From Aeromicrobium marinum DSM 15272 (lineage in GTDB: Bacteria; Actinomycetota; Actinomycetes; Propionibacteriales; Nocardioidaceae), in the NCBI RefSeq assembly GCF_000160775.2, contig NZ_CM001024.1:1166113-1230112 (forward strand): a DNA stretch of 64,000 nt, written 5' to 3'. Numbering within the stretch: the stretch's first letter is position 1; each line of letters begins with the position of its first letter. The notes beneath the pieces are model-generated. The model searched no databases. It worked only from the letters and a program-made list of their open reading frames with translations, and was not told the origin of the DNA. Shown here in pieces: positions 55,958-64,000 of the stretch. Made by a program: the position numbers and the translations under genes.

Positions 55958-57089
55958 CGGCCAGCTCCTCCTCCACGGCCGCGACCAGGCGCTCGGCGAG
56001 GTCCTCGACGTGGATGCGACGGATGATGTCGTGGAAGAACCCGCGGACGACCAGACGTCGCGCCTCGTCCTCCGGGATGCCCCGGCTCTGCAGGTAGAAC
56101 AGGTGCTGGTCGTCGAACCGGCCGGTCGTGCTGGCATGGCCGGCCCCGGCGATCTCGCCGGTCTCGATCTCCAGGTTGGGGACCGAGTCGGCGGTCGCGC
56201 CGTCGGTCAGGATCAGGTTGTCGTTCTGCTCGAAGGTGTCGATGCCCTCGGCGACCTTGCGGATGAGCACGTTGCCGACCCAGACCGTGTGCGCGTCCTG
56301 GCCCTGCAGCGCGCCCTTGTAGAGCACGTTGCTGCGGGTCTTGGGCGCCGTGTGGTCGACGAACAGGCGGTGCTCGATGTGCTGGCCCGCGTCGGCCAGG
56401 TAGACCCCGAGCAGCTCGGCCGTGCCCCCGGGACCGGCGTACTCGACGTTGGTGCTGGTGCGCACCAGGTCGCCCCCGAGGCTGAACTCGAAGAACCGGA
56501 TCGTGGCGTCACGGCCGACGGTGATGCCGTTCTGACCGGCGTGGACGGCGTCGTCGTCCCAGTCGTGGACCGAGATGACGTCGACCGCCGCGCCGTCACC
56601 GACCACGTAGGTCGTCGTGGCGGCGTACGTGGAGCTGCCCAGGTGGTCCAGCACGAGCGTGCCGCGGGCGTGGGCGCCGATGCGCACCACCACGTGCCCC
56701 CAGACCAGCTGGTCGGCGGCGGAGCCGCGCAGGGTGATGCGGGCGGCGGCGTCCAGCTCGGCGTTCGCGGCGACGTCGACGAGCAGCGCTCCCCCGGCGT
56801 TCTGCACCGCGAGGGCGGCGAGCCGGTCGAACGGTGCGAGCCCGCCGATCGCCACGGCCTCGTCGGTGCTGATGGCGGTGATGGTGACGCCGGCGGGCAG
56901 GTCGGAGTCGATCTGCAGGTGGGCGTCGGACGCCGCGCCGTCGAGGAGTCCGCGCAGCCGCTTGAGCGGGGTGAAGCGCCAGATCTCCTCACGGCCGGTG
57001 GGCACCGGGTGGGCCGCCAGGTCGTACGACGGCTCGGGATGCAGGTGTGACTCCACGTGCTCCAGCGCGTCGGTGATGGTCGCGGTCAT
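55950..57089 (-). CDS. sufD: SufD subunit of the SufBCD scaffold
   Basis: A 379-aa beta-helix protein of the SufBD family; it pairs with SufB on the SufC dimer. The N-terminal helical part ([19 protein letters not shown], about 29-47) precedes the right-handed beta helix. The C-terminal [20 protein letters not shown] and [20 protein letters not shown] are typical and contain the conserved His. It overlaps the sufB stop by four bases and the Rieske gene by eight. Its sequence is more diverged than SufB, as usual for SufD. Confidence 0.95.
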   Translation of the reverse strand: MTATITDALEHVESHLHPEPSYDLAAHPVPTGREEIWRFTPLKRLRGLLDGAASDAHLQIDSDLPAGVTITAISTDEAVAIGGLAPFDRLAALAVQNAGGALLVDVAANAELDAAARITLRGSAADQLVWGHVVVRIGAHARGTLVLDHLGSSTYAATTTYVVGDGAAVDVISVHDWDDDAVHAGQNGITVGRDATIRFFEFSLGGDLVRTSTNVEYAGPGGTAELLGVYLADAGQHIEHRLFVDHTAPKTRSNVLYKGALQGQDAHTVWVGNVLIRKVAEGIDTFEQNDNLILTDGATADSVPNLEIETGEIAGAGHASTTGRFDDQHLFYLQSRGIPEDEARRLVVRGFFHDIIRRIHVEDLAERLVAAVEEELADV

Positions 57090-58540
57090 CCGACAGCACC
57101 CTCCATCTGGAGCTCGATGAGGCGGTTGAGCTCCAAGGCGTACTCCATCGGCAGCTCACGGGCGATCGGCTCGACGAAACCGCGCACGATCATCGCCATC
57201 GCCTCGTCCTCGCCCATGCCGCGCGACATGAAGTAGAAGAGCTGGTCGTCACTGACCTTCGAGACGGTGGCCTCGTGGCCGAGCGTCACGTCGTCCTCGC
57301 GGACGTCGACGTACGGGTAGGTGTCGGACCGGCTCACCTGGTCGACGAGCAGGGCGTCGCACTTGACCGTGCTGGCCGAGCCGTGGGCGCCCTCGAGCAC
57401 CTGCAGCAGCCCGCGGTACGACGTCCGGCCGCCGCCACGGGCGACGGACTTGGACAGGATCGAGCTGGACGTGTTCGGTGCGGCATGCACCATCTTGGCG
57501 CCGGCGTCCTGGTGCTGGCCCTCGCCGGCGAAGGCGATCGACAGCGTCTCGCCGCGAGCGCCCTCACCCATGAGGTAGACGGCCGGGTACTTCATGGTGA
57601 CCTTCGAGCCGATGTTGCCGTCGACCCACTCCATGGTGGCGCCGGCCTCGCACACGGCCCGCTTCGTGACCAGGTTGTACACGTTGTTCGACCAGTTCTG
57701 GATGGTCGTGTACCGGACGCGGGCGCCCTTCTTCACGACGATCTCGACCACGGCCGAGTGCAGGCTGTCCGAGCTGTAGATCGGCGCCGTGCAGCCCTCG
57801 ACGTAGTGCACGTACGAGTCCTCGTCGGCGATGATCAGGGTGCGCTCGAACTGACCCATGTTCTCGGTGTTGATGCGGAAGTACGCCTGCAACGGGATGT
57901 CGACGTGGACGCCCTTGGGCACGTAGATGAACGAGCCGCCGGACCACACCGCGGTGTTGAGGGCGGAGAACTTGTTGTCGCCGACCGGGATGACGGTGCC
58001 GAAGTACTCCTGGAAGATCTCCGGGTGCTCGCGCAGGGCCGTGTCGGTGTCGAGGAACAGCACGCCCTGGGCCTCGAGGTCCTCACGGATCGAGTGGTAC
58101 ACGACCTCGGACTCGTACTGGGCGGCGACGCCGGAGACGAGACGCTGCTTCTCGGCCTCCGGGATGCCGAGCCGGTCGTAGGTGTTCTTGATGTCCTCGG
58201 GCAGGTCGTCCCACGTGGCGGCCTGCTTCTCGGTGGACCGCACGAAGTACTTGATGTTGTCGAAGTCGATGCCGCCGAGGTCCGAGCCCCAGGTGGGCAT
58301 GGGCTTGCGACCGAAGAGCTTGAGGCCCTTGAGTCGCTGCTGCAGCATCCACTCCGGCTCGCTCTTGAGGCCGGAGATGTTGCGGACGACGTCCTCGCTG
58401 AGGCCGCGCTGCACGGTGGCGCCGGCGTCGGTCTTGTCGGACCAGCCGAACTCGTACCGGCCGACGTCCTTGAGGCCGGGGTTCGCCGCCTCGATGGCGT
58501 TGGTCCCGGTGGGGGTGGTGGTCTCTGACGTGGTCGTCAT
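57086..58540 (-). CDS. sufB: SufB subunit of the SufBCD scaffold
   Basis: A 484-aa scaffold protein on which Fe-S clusters are built. The conserved blocks [20 protein letters not shown] (about 55-74), [20 protein letters not shown] (about 200-219) and [19 protein letters not shown] (about 243-261, with the Cys) are present, and the C-terminal [20 protein letters not shown] matches the family. There is no intein, unlike some mycobacterial SufB genes. The ATG overlaps the sufR stop by four bases. It is the first structural gene of the operon and is read just after the regulator. Confidence 0.97.
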   Translation of the reverse strand: MTTTSETTTPTGTNAIEAANPGLKDVGRYEFGWSDKTDAGATVQRGLSEDVVRNISGLKSEPEWMLQQRLKGLKLFGRKPMPTWGSDLGGIDFDNIKYFVRSTEKQAATWDDLPEDIKNTYDRLGIPEAEKQRLVSGVAAQYESEVVYHSIREDLEAQGVLFLDTDTALREHPEIFQEYFGTVIPVGDNKFSALNTAVWSGGSFIYVPKGVHVDIPLQAYFRINTENMGQFERTLIIADEDSYVHYVEGCTAPIYSSDSLHSAVVEIVVKKGARVRYTTIQNWSNNVYNLVTKRAVCEAGATMEWVDGNIGSKVTMKYPAVYLMGEGARGETLSIAFAGEGQHQDAGAKMVHAAPNTSSSILSKSVARGGGRTSYRGLLQVLEGAHGSASTVKCDALLVDQVSRSDTYPYVDVREDDVTLGHEATVSKVSDDQLFYFMSRGMGEDEAMAMIVRGFVEPIARELPMEYALELNRLIELQMEGAVG

Positions 58541-59250
58541 GAGGGCAACCTCTCTGCGGTGGATCGGGCGGGGCGGGGCTGTGATGGTCGGGCGTGCGGC
58601 AGGTGGGTGGTGCAGACGCCGTCGCCGTGGGCGATGGTGGCGAGCCGCTGGACGTGGGTGCCGAGCAGCCGGGAGAACATCTCGGCCTCGGCCTCGCACA
58701 TCTGCGGGAACTCCTCGGCCACGTGGGCGACCGGGCAGTGGTGCTGGCACATCTGGGTGCCGGCCGGGGTCTGGCCGACGGACGCGGCGAAGCCCTCGGC
58801 CGTGAGAGCCTCGGCCAGCCGGTCGGGCCGGTCCTCGGGGCTCGAGCCCTGCAGGTGCTCGCCGAGCCGCTGCTCCAACGGCTGCAGCCGGGCGCGGGCG
58901 AACCGGCTCACGGCGTCGTCGCCGCCGGTCTCGGCGAGGAACTCCAGGGCCTGGACGGCCAGGTCGTCGTAGGAGTGCGCGAACTGGTCACGTCCGGCGT
59001 CGGAGATGGCGAAGACCTTCGCCGGGCGGCCGCGGCCGCGGGGGCCGACGACACGCTGTTCGCGGGACTCCAGCAGACCCTCGGCCACGAGCTGGTCGAG
59101 GTGACGCCGCACGGCCGGTGCGGTGAGGCCCAGGTGGTCCGCCACGACGGTCGCCGTGGCAGGTCCCAGTCGCAGGACGGTGTCGGCCACGCGCGCACGC
59201 GTCGGTGCGTCGTCGGTCGACGTCCGCTCCGGTGCTCGCATGTTTTTCAC
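58537..59250 (-). CDS. sufR: SufR, iron-sulfur-sensing repressor of the suf operon
   Basis: A 237-aa winged-helix regulator. The helix-turn-helix is at [20 protein letters not shown] (about 32-51), with the wing at [14 protein letters not shown] (about 67-80). The C-terminal Cys cluster [20 protein letters not shown] (about 167-186, three Cys) would ligate a 4Fe-4S cluster, as in known SufR. A GTG at 59250 (leaderless) or the ATG at 59241 may be used; the GTG lies inside the operator. It is the first gene of sufR-sufB-sufD-Rieske-sufC-sufS-sufU-sufT and should autorepress the operon when Fe-S is sufficient. Confidence 0.94.
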   Translation of the reverse strand: MKNMRAPERTSTDDAPTRARVADTVLRLGPATATVVADHLGLTAPAVRRHLDQLVAEGLLESREQRVVGPRGRGRPAKVFAISDAGRDQFAHSYDDLAVQALEFLAETGGDDAVSRFARARLQPLEQRLGEHLQGSSPEDRPDRLAEALTAEGFAASVGQTPAGTQMCQHHCPVAHVAEEFPQMCEAEAEMFSRLLGTHVQRLATIAHGDGVCTTHLPHARPSQPRPARSTAERLPS

Positions 59251-59261
59251 AACACCAGTGT
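59247..59261 (-). promoter_or_regulatory. Predicted SufR operator (ACACT-N5-TGTGA)
   Basis: The minus strand reads ACACT GGTGT TGTGA. From memory this is the published mycobacterial SufR box (ACACT-N5-TGTGA). It covers the -10 and the start codon of sufR, an ideal place for autorepression. Confidence 0.7.
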
Positions 59262-59286
59262 GACGTTATTGATTCCGGTGTTTCAA
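59257..59286 (-). promoter_or_regulatory. Predicted sufR operon promoter
   Basis: TTGAAA (59286-59281) and CACACT (59262-59257) on the minus strand are 18 bp apart, and CACACT lies six bases before the GTG. The alternative -10 TAACGT (59268-59263) is only 12 bp from TTGAAA. The divergent DUF2786 gene ends at 59299. Confidence 0.5.
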
Positions 59287-59298
59287 CGAAGGATGGCC

Positions 59299-60543
59299 TT
59301 ACTCGAGCATCGCGGACGGCAGGACGGTGTCGTCGGCGGCCCGGGTGCCGGCGTCCCACCCCCGCCGGTCGTACGAACGACGGCGGGACGTGGTCGTGAC
59401 CCGCGGGAACAGTCGCTCGAACTCGGCGGTGACCGCCTCGCCCTGCCGGGCGAGGACGGGCACCAGAGCCGACCCGTACGAGGCCGTCGCCTCCTCGGCC
59501 GTGACGGTGAGGCGTTGCCCGATGCGCTGGGCGTAGGCGACGAGGAAGGACTTGCGGAACGACGATGAACGGTCGACCGGTGCGCTGTCGGCGGCCTGGC
59601 CGGCGTGGGTCATAGCACGGGTGGCCTGGACGAGGGTGGAGGTGAACAACATCTCGACCTGGTCGAGGTCGGTCGGCACGCCGACGACCGTGACGCTGGA
59701 GGCGAACTCGTCCCACACCGCCCGGGTGCGGTTGGCGCGCGCCACCTGGTCGAGCAGGGAGGCCTTCTCGACCGGGTACGGGTGGTGCACCAGGATCCGC
59801 CGCGCCCGGACGACCACGCCCCCCTCGATGTCGGCGGTGATCAGCGCCTCGTCGAGCGCGTGCCGGGTCATGAGGCTCTGCGCCTTGGCGGTGAAGGCCT
59901 CGGCCTCGGCGGCGAAGTCGGTCGACTCCGCCTTGGCCAGCAGGGCCCGCACGGTGGTCAGCGCCTTGGCCTGCCGGGCGTCGATCCTGCCGGTCTCCGG
60001 CACCGTCGACGGTCGACCGAGCCGATCCCACTGCGACGGGACGGCGTCGACGACCCGCACCCGGGGCAGCCCCCGGAGCAGGTCGAGGGTGACCAGCGCC
60101 GCCAGCCACGCGGCCTGGTCGGGGTGGTCGGTGCTCGGCAGTAGCTCATCAGCGGCCGGGGTCACGGAGGACTCGAGGACGTCCAGCTGGTCGAGCCACG
60201 ACCGCGGTGCGCGGTGCGGCGCGCCGGACCGGTGCGACTCGACGAGGATCGCCCTGGACAGCCAGCGTGTGGCAGCAGCCGTGGTGTGTCGCCGGGACGC
60301 GTGGAGCAGGTCACGGGGCTGCCATCCCTGCTCCCACGCCGCGCCGATCCTGGCGACCACCTCGTCGACGACCGGCGGCGCCGCGCCGAGGTCGTGCAGC
60401 ACCCGGATGTGCGGGCCGGCGGTAGCCGGAGCGTGCACGGCGTGCCGGACGGCGAGGTCGAGCAGCGCGGCGATGCCGTCGGCACCGGGACGCTGGTTCG
60501 ACCGACGCCGCGCTTCGCGACGGCGACGACTCTCCTGACCCAT
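59299..60543 (-). CDS. DUF2786 domain protein
   Basis: A 414-aa protein of the DUF2786 family, function unknown. The domain is at about residues 190-235 (ALTTVRALLAKAESTDFAAE then AEAFTAKAQSLMTRHALDEA), the hallmark short helical repeat of the family. The N-terminus is very basic (GQESRRRREARRRSNQRPG), which would suit nucleic-acid binding. There is no membrane segment or signal. AGGATG lies five bases before the ATG. It is divergent from the LigD-type polymerase and convergent to nothing, since sufR reads the same direction upstream of it. Confidence 0.85.
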   Translation of the reverse strand: MGQESRRRREARRRSNQRPGADGIAALLDLAVRHAVHAPATAGPHIRVLHDLGAAPPVVDEVVARIGAAWEQGWQPRDLLHASRRHTTAAATRWLSRAILVESHRSGAPHRAPRSWLDQLDVLESSVTPAADELLPSTDHPDQAAWLAALVTLDLLRGLPRVRVVDAVPSQWDRLGRPSTVPETGRIDARQAKALTTVRALLAKAESTDFAAEAEAFTAKAQSLMTRHALDEALITADIEGGVVVRARRILVHHPYPVEKASLLDQVARANRTRAVWDEFASSVTVVGVPTDLDQVEMLFTSTLVQATRAMTHAGQAADSAPVDRSSSFRKSFLVAYAQRIGQRLTVTAEEATASYGSALVPVLARQGEAVTAEFERLFPRVTTTSRRRSYDRRGWDAGTRAADDTVLPSAMLE

Positions 60544-60579
60544 GGCGTCATCCTGCCAAGTCGCACCGACACCCGGTCC

Positions 60580-60585
60580 TAGAGT
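60580..60585 (+). promoter_or_regulatory. Putative leaderless -10 of the LigD-type polymerase gene
   Basis: TAGAGT lies six bases before the ATG at 60592. Confidence 0.5.
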
Positions 60586-60591
60586 GACGCC

Positions 60592-61644
60592 ATGGCGAGC
60601 GACGCGGTCGAGATCGAGGCGGGCGGACGGGCGGTCCGGGTCTCGAGTCCCGGCCGGGAGATCTTCGAGGCGACCGACGACTCCCCCGCCGTCTCCAAGC
60701 TGATGGTCGCCGAGTACTACGTCGCCGTGGCGGACGGGTTGATGCGGGCCCTGCAGGACCGGCCGGTGGCGCTGGAGCGCTGGCCCAAGGGCGTGCGGGA
60801 GGACATGGTGATGGCCACCCGCGCCGACGGGCACGGCGACGCGTTCTACCAGAAGCGGATGATGCGGGGCGCTCCCTCGTACGTCGAGCCGACCCGCGTG
60901 CTGTTCCCCTCCGGCCGGCCGGCCGACGAGATGTGCGTGACCGAGATCGCCGTCGCGGTCTGGGCGGCGCAGATGGGCGCCATCACCTTCCACCCGTGGC
61001 CCACCCGCCGCACGGACAACGACCGCCCCGACGAGCTGCGCATCGACCTCGACCCGCACGGCAGCGCCACCTTCGCCGACGCCGTCCGGGTCGCGGGGGT
61101 GGCGCAGGAGCTGCTGACCGGGCTGGGCATCACGGCGTTCGCCAAGACCAGCGGCAAGCGGGGCATCCACGTGTACGTCCGCATCGAGCCCCGCTGGACC
61201 TTCACCGACGTGCGCCACGCAGCGATCGGTCTGGCCCGCGCGCTCGCCCGCACGGCGGAGGGCGTCACCACCGCCTGGTGGAAGGAGGAGCGCGGCGACA
61301 ACGTGTTCATCGACTTCAACCAGAACTGTCGCGACCGCACCATCGCCTCGGCCTACAGCCTGCGACCGGCTCCCGGCGCCCCGGTGTCGATGCCGGTGAC
61401 CTGGCAGGAGCTGGCCGGGCTCACCGACCCGCGGGAGTTCACCCTGCACACGGTTCCTGCGTTGCTGGCGTCACGCGGCGATGCCTGGGCGGCGATCGAC
61501 GACATCGCGCACGACCTCACTCCCCTGCTCGACCTGTGGCGCGAGGACCCGACCGAGATGCCGTACCCCCCGGAGTATCCCAAGATGCCGGGCGAGCCGA
61601 AACGCGTGCAGCCGAGCAAGGCTCGGTCCGAGCCCTCCGATTGA
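60592..61644 (+). CDS. Stand-alone LigD-type polymerase/primase (PolDom)
   Basis: A 350-aa homologue of the polymerase domain of LigD (archaeo-eukaryotic primase fold), which fills gaps and adds nucleotides or ribonucleotides in DNA end joining or excision repair. Motif I is ELRIDLDPHG (D-x-D catalytic Asps, about 146-148). Motif II is KTSGKRGIHVYVRIEP (about 184-199). The third Asp is in VFIDFNQNCRDRTIA (about 238-252). No ligase or nuclease domain and no Ku gene lie nearby, so this is a stand-alone PolDom as in mycobacterial PolD1/PolD2. It is followed by a GC-rich hairpin (61620-61634) spanning the last codons and by an AT-rich promoter. Confidence 0.92.
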   Translation: MASDAVEIEAGGRAVRVSSPGREIFEATDDSPAVSKLMVAEYYVAVADGLMRALQDRPVALERWPKGVREDMVMATRADGHGDAFYQKRMMRGAPSYVEPTRVLFPSGRPADEMCVTEIAVAVWAAQMGAITFHPWPTRRTDNDRPDELRIDLDPHGSATFADAVRVAGVAQELLTGLGITAFAKTSGKRGIHVYVRIEPRWTFTDVRHAAIGLARALARTAEGVTTAWWKEERGDNVFIDFNQNCRDRTIASAYSLRPAPGAPVSMPVTWQELAGLTDPREFTLHTVPALLASRGDAWAAIDDIAHDLTPLLDLWREDPTEMPYPPEYPKMPGEPKRVQPSKARSEPSD

Positions 61645-61678
61645 GTGTGTTTTTTCTTGTGATCAGAGGAATAATCTC

Positions 61679-61707
61679 TTGTCAGACTGACCGCACCCCG
61701 GTACGAT
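61679..61707 (+). promoter_or_regulatory. Promoter of the DUF222/HNH gene (TTGTCA-N17-TACGAT)
   Basis: TTGTCA (61679-61684) and TACGAT (61702-61707) are separated by exactly 17 bp, and the ATG at 61715 lies seven bases after the -10. The mRNA should be leaderless. The 70-bp gap is much more AT-rich than its surroundings. Confidence 0.75.
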
Positions 61708-61714
61708 AGAACAC

Positions 61715-63007
61715 ATGTTCGAGACACTCTCCCAGCTCCCCGCCTCGTGCGGTGCAGTGGAGCCGTGGCAGTTGTCCGACGGCGAGGTCGAGGTGATGAC
61801 GCGGGAAGTCCAGCGTGCTCGCGCTGCGCTCGATGCGGTGACCGTGCGGCTCGCGGAGGCTGCCGAGACCCGTGGTCTGGCGCGCGCGGGTGGTCACACC
61901 TCGACCACCGCGTGGCTGGCCGCGACGACCGGGCTGGGCAAGCGTGAGGCCGCGGCCCTGGTGGCGTTGTCGCGGCTGGCGCCGGGTGAGTGCGAGCGCA
62001 CCCGTGCCGCGTGGGCTGCCGGTGACCTGTCCACCACGCAGGCCGGGACCATCCTGCGGGCGGTCGACCAGCTGCCCGACTGGATCGACGCCGACCCCCG
62101 CCACGCTGCCGAGGACGTCCTGCTCGAGCACGCACCGGCGCTGCCGGCCGACGACCTGCGCCGCCTCGCGAACCGGATCATCGAGGTCATCGACCCCGAC
62201 GGCGCCGACGAGATCCTCGGCCGACAGCTCGAAGCCCAGGAGCGGCGGGCGTACGACTGCACCCGGTTGCGGTTCCTGATCGCCGGCCACGGCATGACCC
62301 GGATCCAGGGCCAGCTGCCCGACGCGCAAGCCCAGATGCTCCGCACCGCCCTCGAAGGACTCGCCGCACCTCGCCGCCAGCGCGACGGACTCCCCGCCGA
62401 CGACCACCCCCACGAAGCAGCCACCCGCCGCCCGGCCGACCAACGCCTCGGCCACGCGTTCTGCGAGCTCATCGAGCACCTCCCCACCGGCGCCGTGGCC
62501 ACCGCCGGCGGTCTCGCCGCGACCGTCACGGTCAACATCGACCTCAAGAACCTCACCGACCGCGTCGCGACCGCCACCCTGTCGACCGGCGACCAGATGT
62601 CCGCCGCCCAGACCCGCCGGTTCGCGTGCAACGCGCAGCTCATCCCCCTCGTGCTCGACGGGTCCTCCCGGATCCTCGACCACGGCCTCGCGAAACGACT
62701 GCACGACCGCTACCAACGCATCGCGCTGGCCAAGCGCGACGGTGGCTGCTCCTGGAAGGGCTGCGACCGACCACCGGCCTGGTGCGAGGCCCACCACCTG
62801 ACCCCGTTCAGCCAGGGCGGCGAGACCTCCGTCGACAACGGTGCCCTGTTCTGCTTCGTCCACCACCACCTCCTGCACGACGACGACTGGTCAGCGCGAC
62901 TCGCCCCCGACGGAGTCGTCGAGGTCATCCCCCCGTCGAGGATCGACCCCCAACGCCGGCCACTACGCCACACCCGACACCTCAAACTCAGACCCCGCGC
63001 CGCATAG
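61715..63007 (+). CDS. DUF222/13E12-family HNH endonuclease
   Basis: A 430-aa protein of the DUF222-HNH family, which is often present in many copies in actinobacteria (the 13E12 family). The N-terminal DUF222 part (about 10-330) contains GGHTSTTAWLAATTGLGKRE and GDLSTTQAGTILRAVDQLP. The HNH nuclease is at about 335-400: KRDGGCSWKGCDRPPAWCEA, HHLTPFSQGGETSVDNG and LFCFVHHHLLHDDDW, with three Cys/His pairs for zinc. It may be a selfish or repeat-associated element, but no partner such as an intron or intein is seen. It has its own promoter. Confidence 0.9.
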   Translation: MFETLSQLPASCGAVEPWQLSDGEVEVMTREVQRARAALDAVTVRLAEAAETRGLARAGGHTSTTAWLAATTGLGKREAAALVALSRLAPGECERTRAAWAAGDLSTTQAGTILRAVDQLPDWIDADPRHAAEDVLLEHAPALPADDLRRLANRIIEVIDPDGADEILGRQLEAQERRAYDCTRLRFLIAGHGMTRIQGQLPDAQAQMLRTALEGLAAPRRQRDGLPADDHPHEAATRRPADQRLGHAFCELIEHLPTGAVATAGGLAATVTVNIDLKNLTDRVATATLSTGDQMSAAQTRRFACNAQLIPLVLDGSSRILDHGLAKRLHDRYQRIALAKRDGGCSWKGCDRPPAWCEAHHLTPFSQGGETSVDNGALFCFVHHHLLHDDDWSARLAPDGVVEVIPPSRIDPQRRPLRHTRHLKLRPRAA

Positions 63008-63024
63008 CCCGCACACGCGGAGGG

Positions 63025-63050
63025 ACACAGGCTGGCTTGCCGGCCTGTGT
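63025..63050 (+). terminator. Hairpin after the HNH gene, no U tract
   Basis: A perfect 8-bp stem ACACAGGC/GCCTGTGT with a 10-base loop starts 18 bases past the stop. No U run follows. It may terminate the HNH transcript. Confidence 0.45.
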
Positions 63051-63107
63051 GCGGCACCGGATAGGGAGCGAGCCCATCCCCATCTGACTGACTTGCCTGT
63101 CAGTGTG

Positions 63108-63136
63108 TTGCCGGTCACGGACGCAGCCATTAGCCT
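63108..63136 (+). promoter_or_regulatory. Promoter of the secreted hydrolase gene (TTGCCG-N17-TAGCCT)
   Basis: TTGCCG and TAGCCT are separated by 17 bp. The predicted start point near 63143 leaves a short leader with GGGAGG six bases before the GTG at 63167. Confidence 0.6.
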
Positions 63137-63166
63137 GCTCGCGGGAGGGTCGCCGGGAGGCACCCA

Positions 63167-64000
63167 GTGAGACGCACCATCGCCGCGGTCGCAACCGCCA
63201 TGGCCCTCGTGGCCGCACCCGTCCAGGCGGGGGCCGCGACGACCCCTGCGCCCGGACCGTCGGTGGTCGACGACCTGGCCAACATGGCCGACGCCTACGG
63301 CCGGATCACCGGCCCGGGTGGGCAGCTGCGCAACGGCAACTACCTGCCGGCGCTCGTCCGGCAGATCGGGCTGCTGTCCGCCGCCCAGCTCGCGGCGCAG
63401 GCGGTGACGCCCACCCGGCTGTCGCTCACCGCCGGCACCCTGGTCCCCGGGTGGAACGTCGGCAACCCGCTGCGGGCCGGCTGGGCCGGCACCCGCGGGG
63501 TCGCGACCCCGGTGGCCTTCACGAACCGCTTCGGAGCCCTGCTGCGGGGCACCGTCTACACGCCCAAGCCCGGCGCGACCGACCCGTACACGGGAGCCCC
63601 GCTCACCGGTCCCTTCCCCGGCGTCGTGGTGACACCGGGATCGGTGCAGGGCTCGGCCGGCATGTACGCCTGGCTGGCCCAGGACCTCGCCGAACGCGGC
63701 TACGTCGTCCTGGTCTACGACGTGCAGGGCCAGGGGTCCAGCGAGACCCTGCCGCACACCACGGGCAGCATCTTCCCCTTCTGCAACCCGCTGGCGCCCG
63801 CGCAGGACACGGAGATGACGGGGTGCCCGGGCGTGCCCTTCCAGCAGGAGGCGAACTTCGTCAAGGGCACCGAGGACGCGATCGACTTCTTCCTGTCGAC
63901 CCCCACCGCCCCCTACGCCAACCCCGCGTCGGCCGGAGCACCCGTCAACGCCTTCAACCCCGTGTGGGAGCAGTTCGACAGCAGCCCCGACCCGGCGGCC
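63167..64000 (+). CDS. Secreted alpha/beta-hydrolase-like protein (partial at window edge)
   Basis: The first 278 residues of a predicted exported hydrolase. A GTG start with GGGAGG upstream opens a signal peptide of about 25 residues (VRRTIAAVATAMALVAAPVQ, then AGAAT, cleavage after an Ala). The mature part has TNRFGALLRGTVYTPKPG, PFPGVVVTPGSVQGSAGMYA (oxyanion strand region) and LAERGYVVLVYDVQGQGSSE, the strand-turn pattern that precedes the nucleophile in this fold. The nucleophile elbow, Asp and His are outside or not yet reached. A lipase, esterase or peptidase function is likely but open. Confidence 0.8.
   Translation, partial: MRRTIAAVATAMALVAAPVQAGAATTPAPGPSVVDDLANMADAYGRITGPGGQLRNGNYLPALVRQIGLLSAAQLAAQAVTPTRLSLTAGTLVPGWNVGNPLRAGWAGTRGVATPVAFTNRFGALLRGTVYTPKPGATDPYTGAPLTGPFPGVVVTPGSVQGSAGMYAWLAQDLAERGYVVLVYDVQGQGSSETLPHTTGSIFPFCNPLAPAQDTEMTGCPGVPFQQEANFVKGTEDAIDFFLSTPTAPYANPASAGAPVNAFNPVWEQFDSSPDPAA

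Noticed and set aside
57086-58540. Intein in sufB as in some mycobacteria
   Set aside because: The protein is 484 aa and continuous through all conserved blocks. No intein motifs are present.
61620-61655. Rho-independent terminator after the LigD-type polymerase gene
   Set aside because: A GGCTCG/CGAGCC hairpin exists, but the T run begins about 15 bases later and the hairpin is inside the last codons, so it is not a canonical terminator.

Overview
The window is about 70% GC and comes from an actinobacterium. Mycothiol synthesis (mshC), the bacterial proteasome ATPase (arc/mpa), a PAC2 protein and a SufR-SUF iron-sulfur operon occur together. The order arc - trmI - M50 peptidase - RecB-like exonuclease - HAD - metH - PAC2 - mshC - uppP recalls the mpa to uppP region of Mycobacterium tuberculosis (from memory, roughly Rv2115c-Rv2136c). 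The protein style and the intergenic repeats suggest Propionibacteriales (Nocardioides/Aeromicrobium-like). That placement is inference.

Layout. 1-11345: GNAT fragment, proteasome ATPase arc, tRNA m1A58 methyltransferase, M50 protease, RecB-like nuclease, HAD phosphatase, acidic membrane protein, metH, PAC2. 11361-11880: repeat block. 11985-19667: small protein plus degenerate FHA protein, an SRPBCC gene broken by a stop codon, mshC, CorA, uppP, aldo/keto reductase, DUF5703, M20 peptidase, SRPBCC. 19727-29350: two separate AAA+/VWA gene pairs with a GAF sensor kinase and a SNF2 helicase between them. 29472-36205: tRNA-Leu(GAG) with terminator, DUF445, YpfJ-type metallopeptidase, CPBP protease, HrpA helicase. 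36271-36687: repeat block. 36715-42031: FKBP, alcohol dehydrogenase, MarR, two acyl-CoA dehydrogenases, deformylase. 42041-42275: repeat block. 42288-47855: acyltransferase, SpoU methyltransferase, PEBP, ABC ATPase-NfeD-SPFH operon, serB. 47923-48013: repeat block. 48027-52222: dodecin, DUF3099, Cys-containing small protein, moaA, SURF1, ABC-F. 52361-52757: repeat block. 52772-59250: sufR-sufB-sufD-Rieske-sufC-sufS-sufU-sufT. 59299-64000: DUF2786, stand-alone LigD-type polymerase, DUF222/HNH endonuclease, and the start of a secreted alpha/beta hydrolase.

Most of the content is conserved actinobacterial housekeeping. I see no prophage, insertion sequence, integrase, rRNA or CRISPR array. Genes are packed tightly: convergent pairs overlap or sit 1-15 bp apart, and almost all large intergenic space is filled by one modular family of palindromic repeats. 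About twenty genes have a TANNNT hexamer 6-7 bases before the start codon, which points to leaderless mRNAs. One divergent pair (SpoU/PEBP) appears to share a single symmetric -10 element in an 18-bp gap.

The strongest candidates for something little described are the repeat family at gene 3' ends, the shared -10, and the unrecognised 81-aa/degenerate-FHA gene pair. I found no self-contained novel defence or biosynthetic system.
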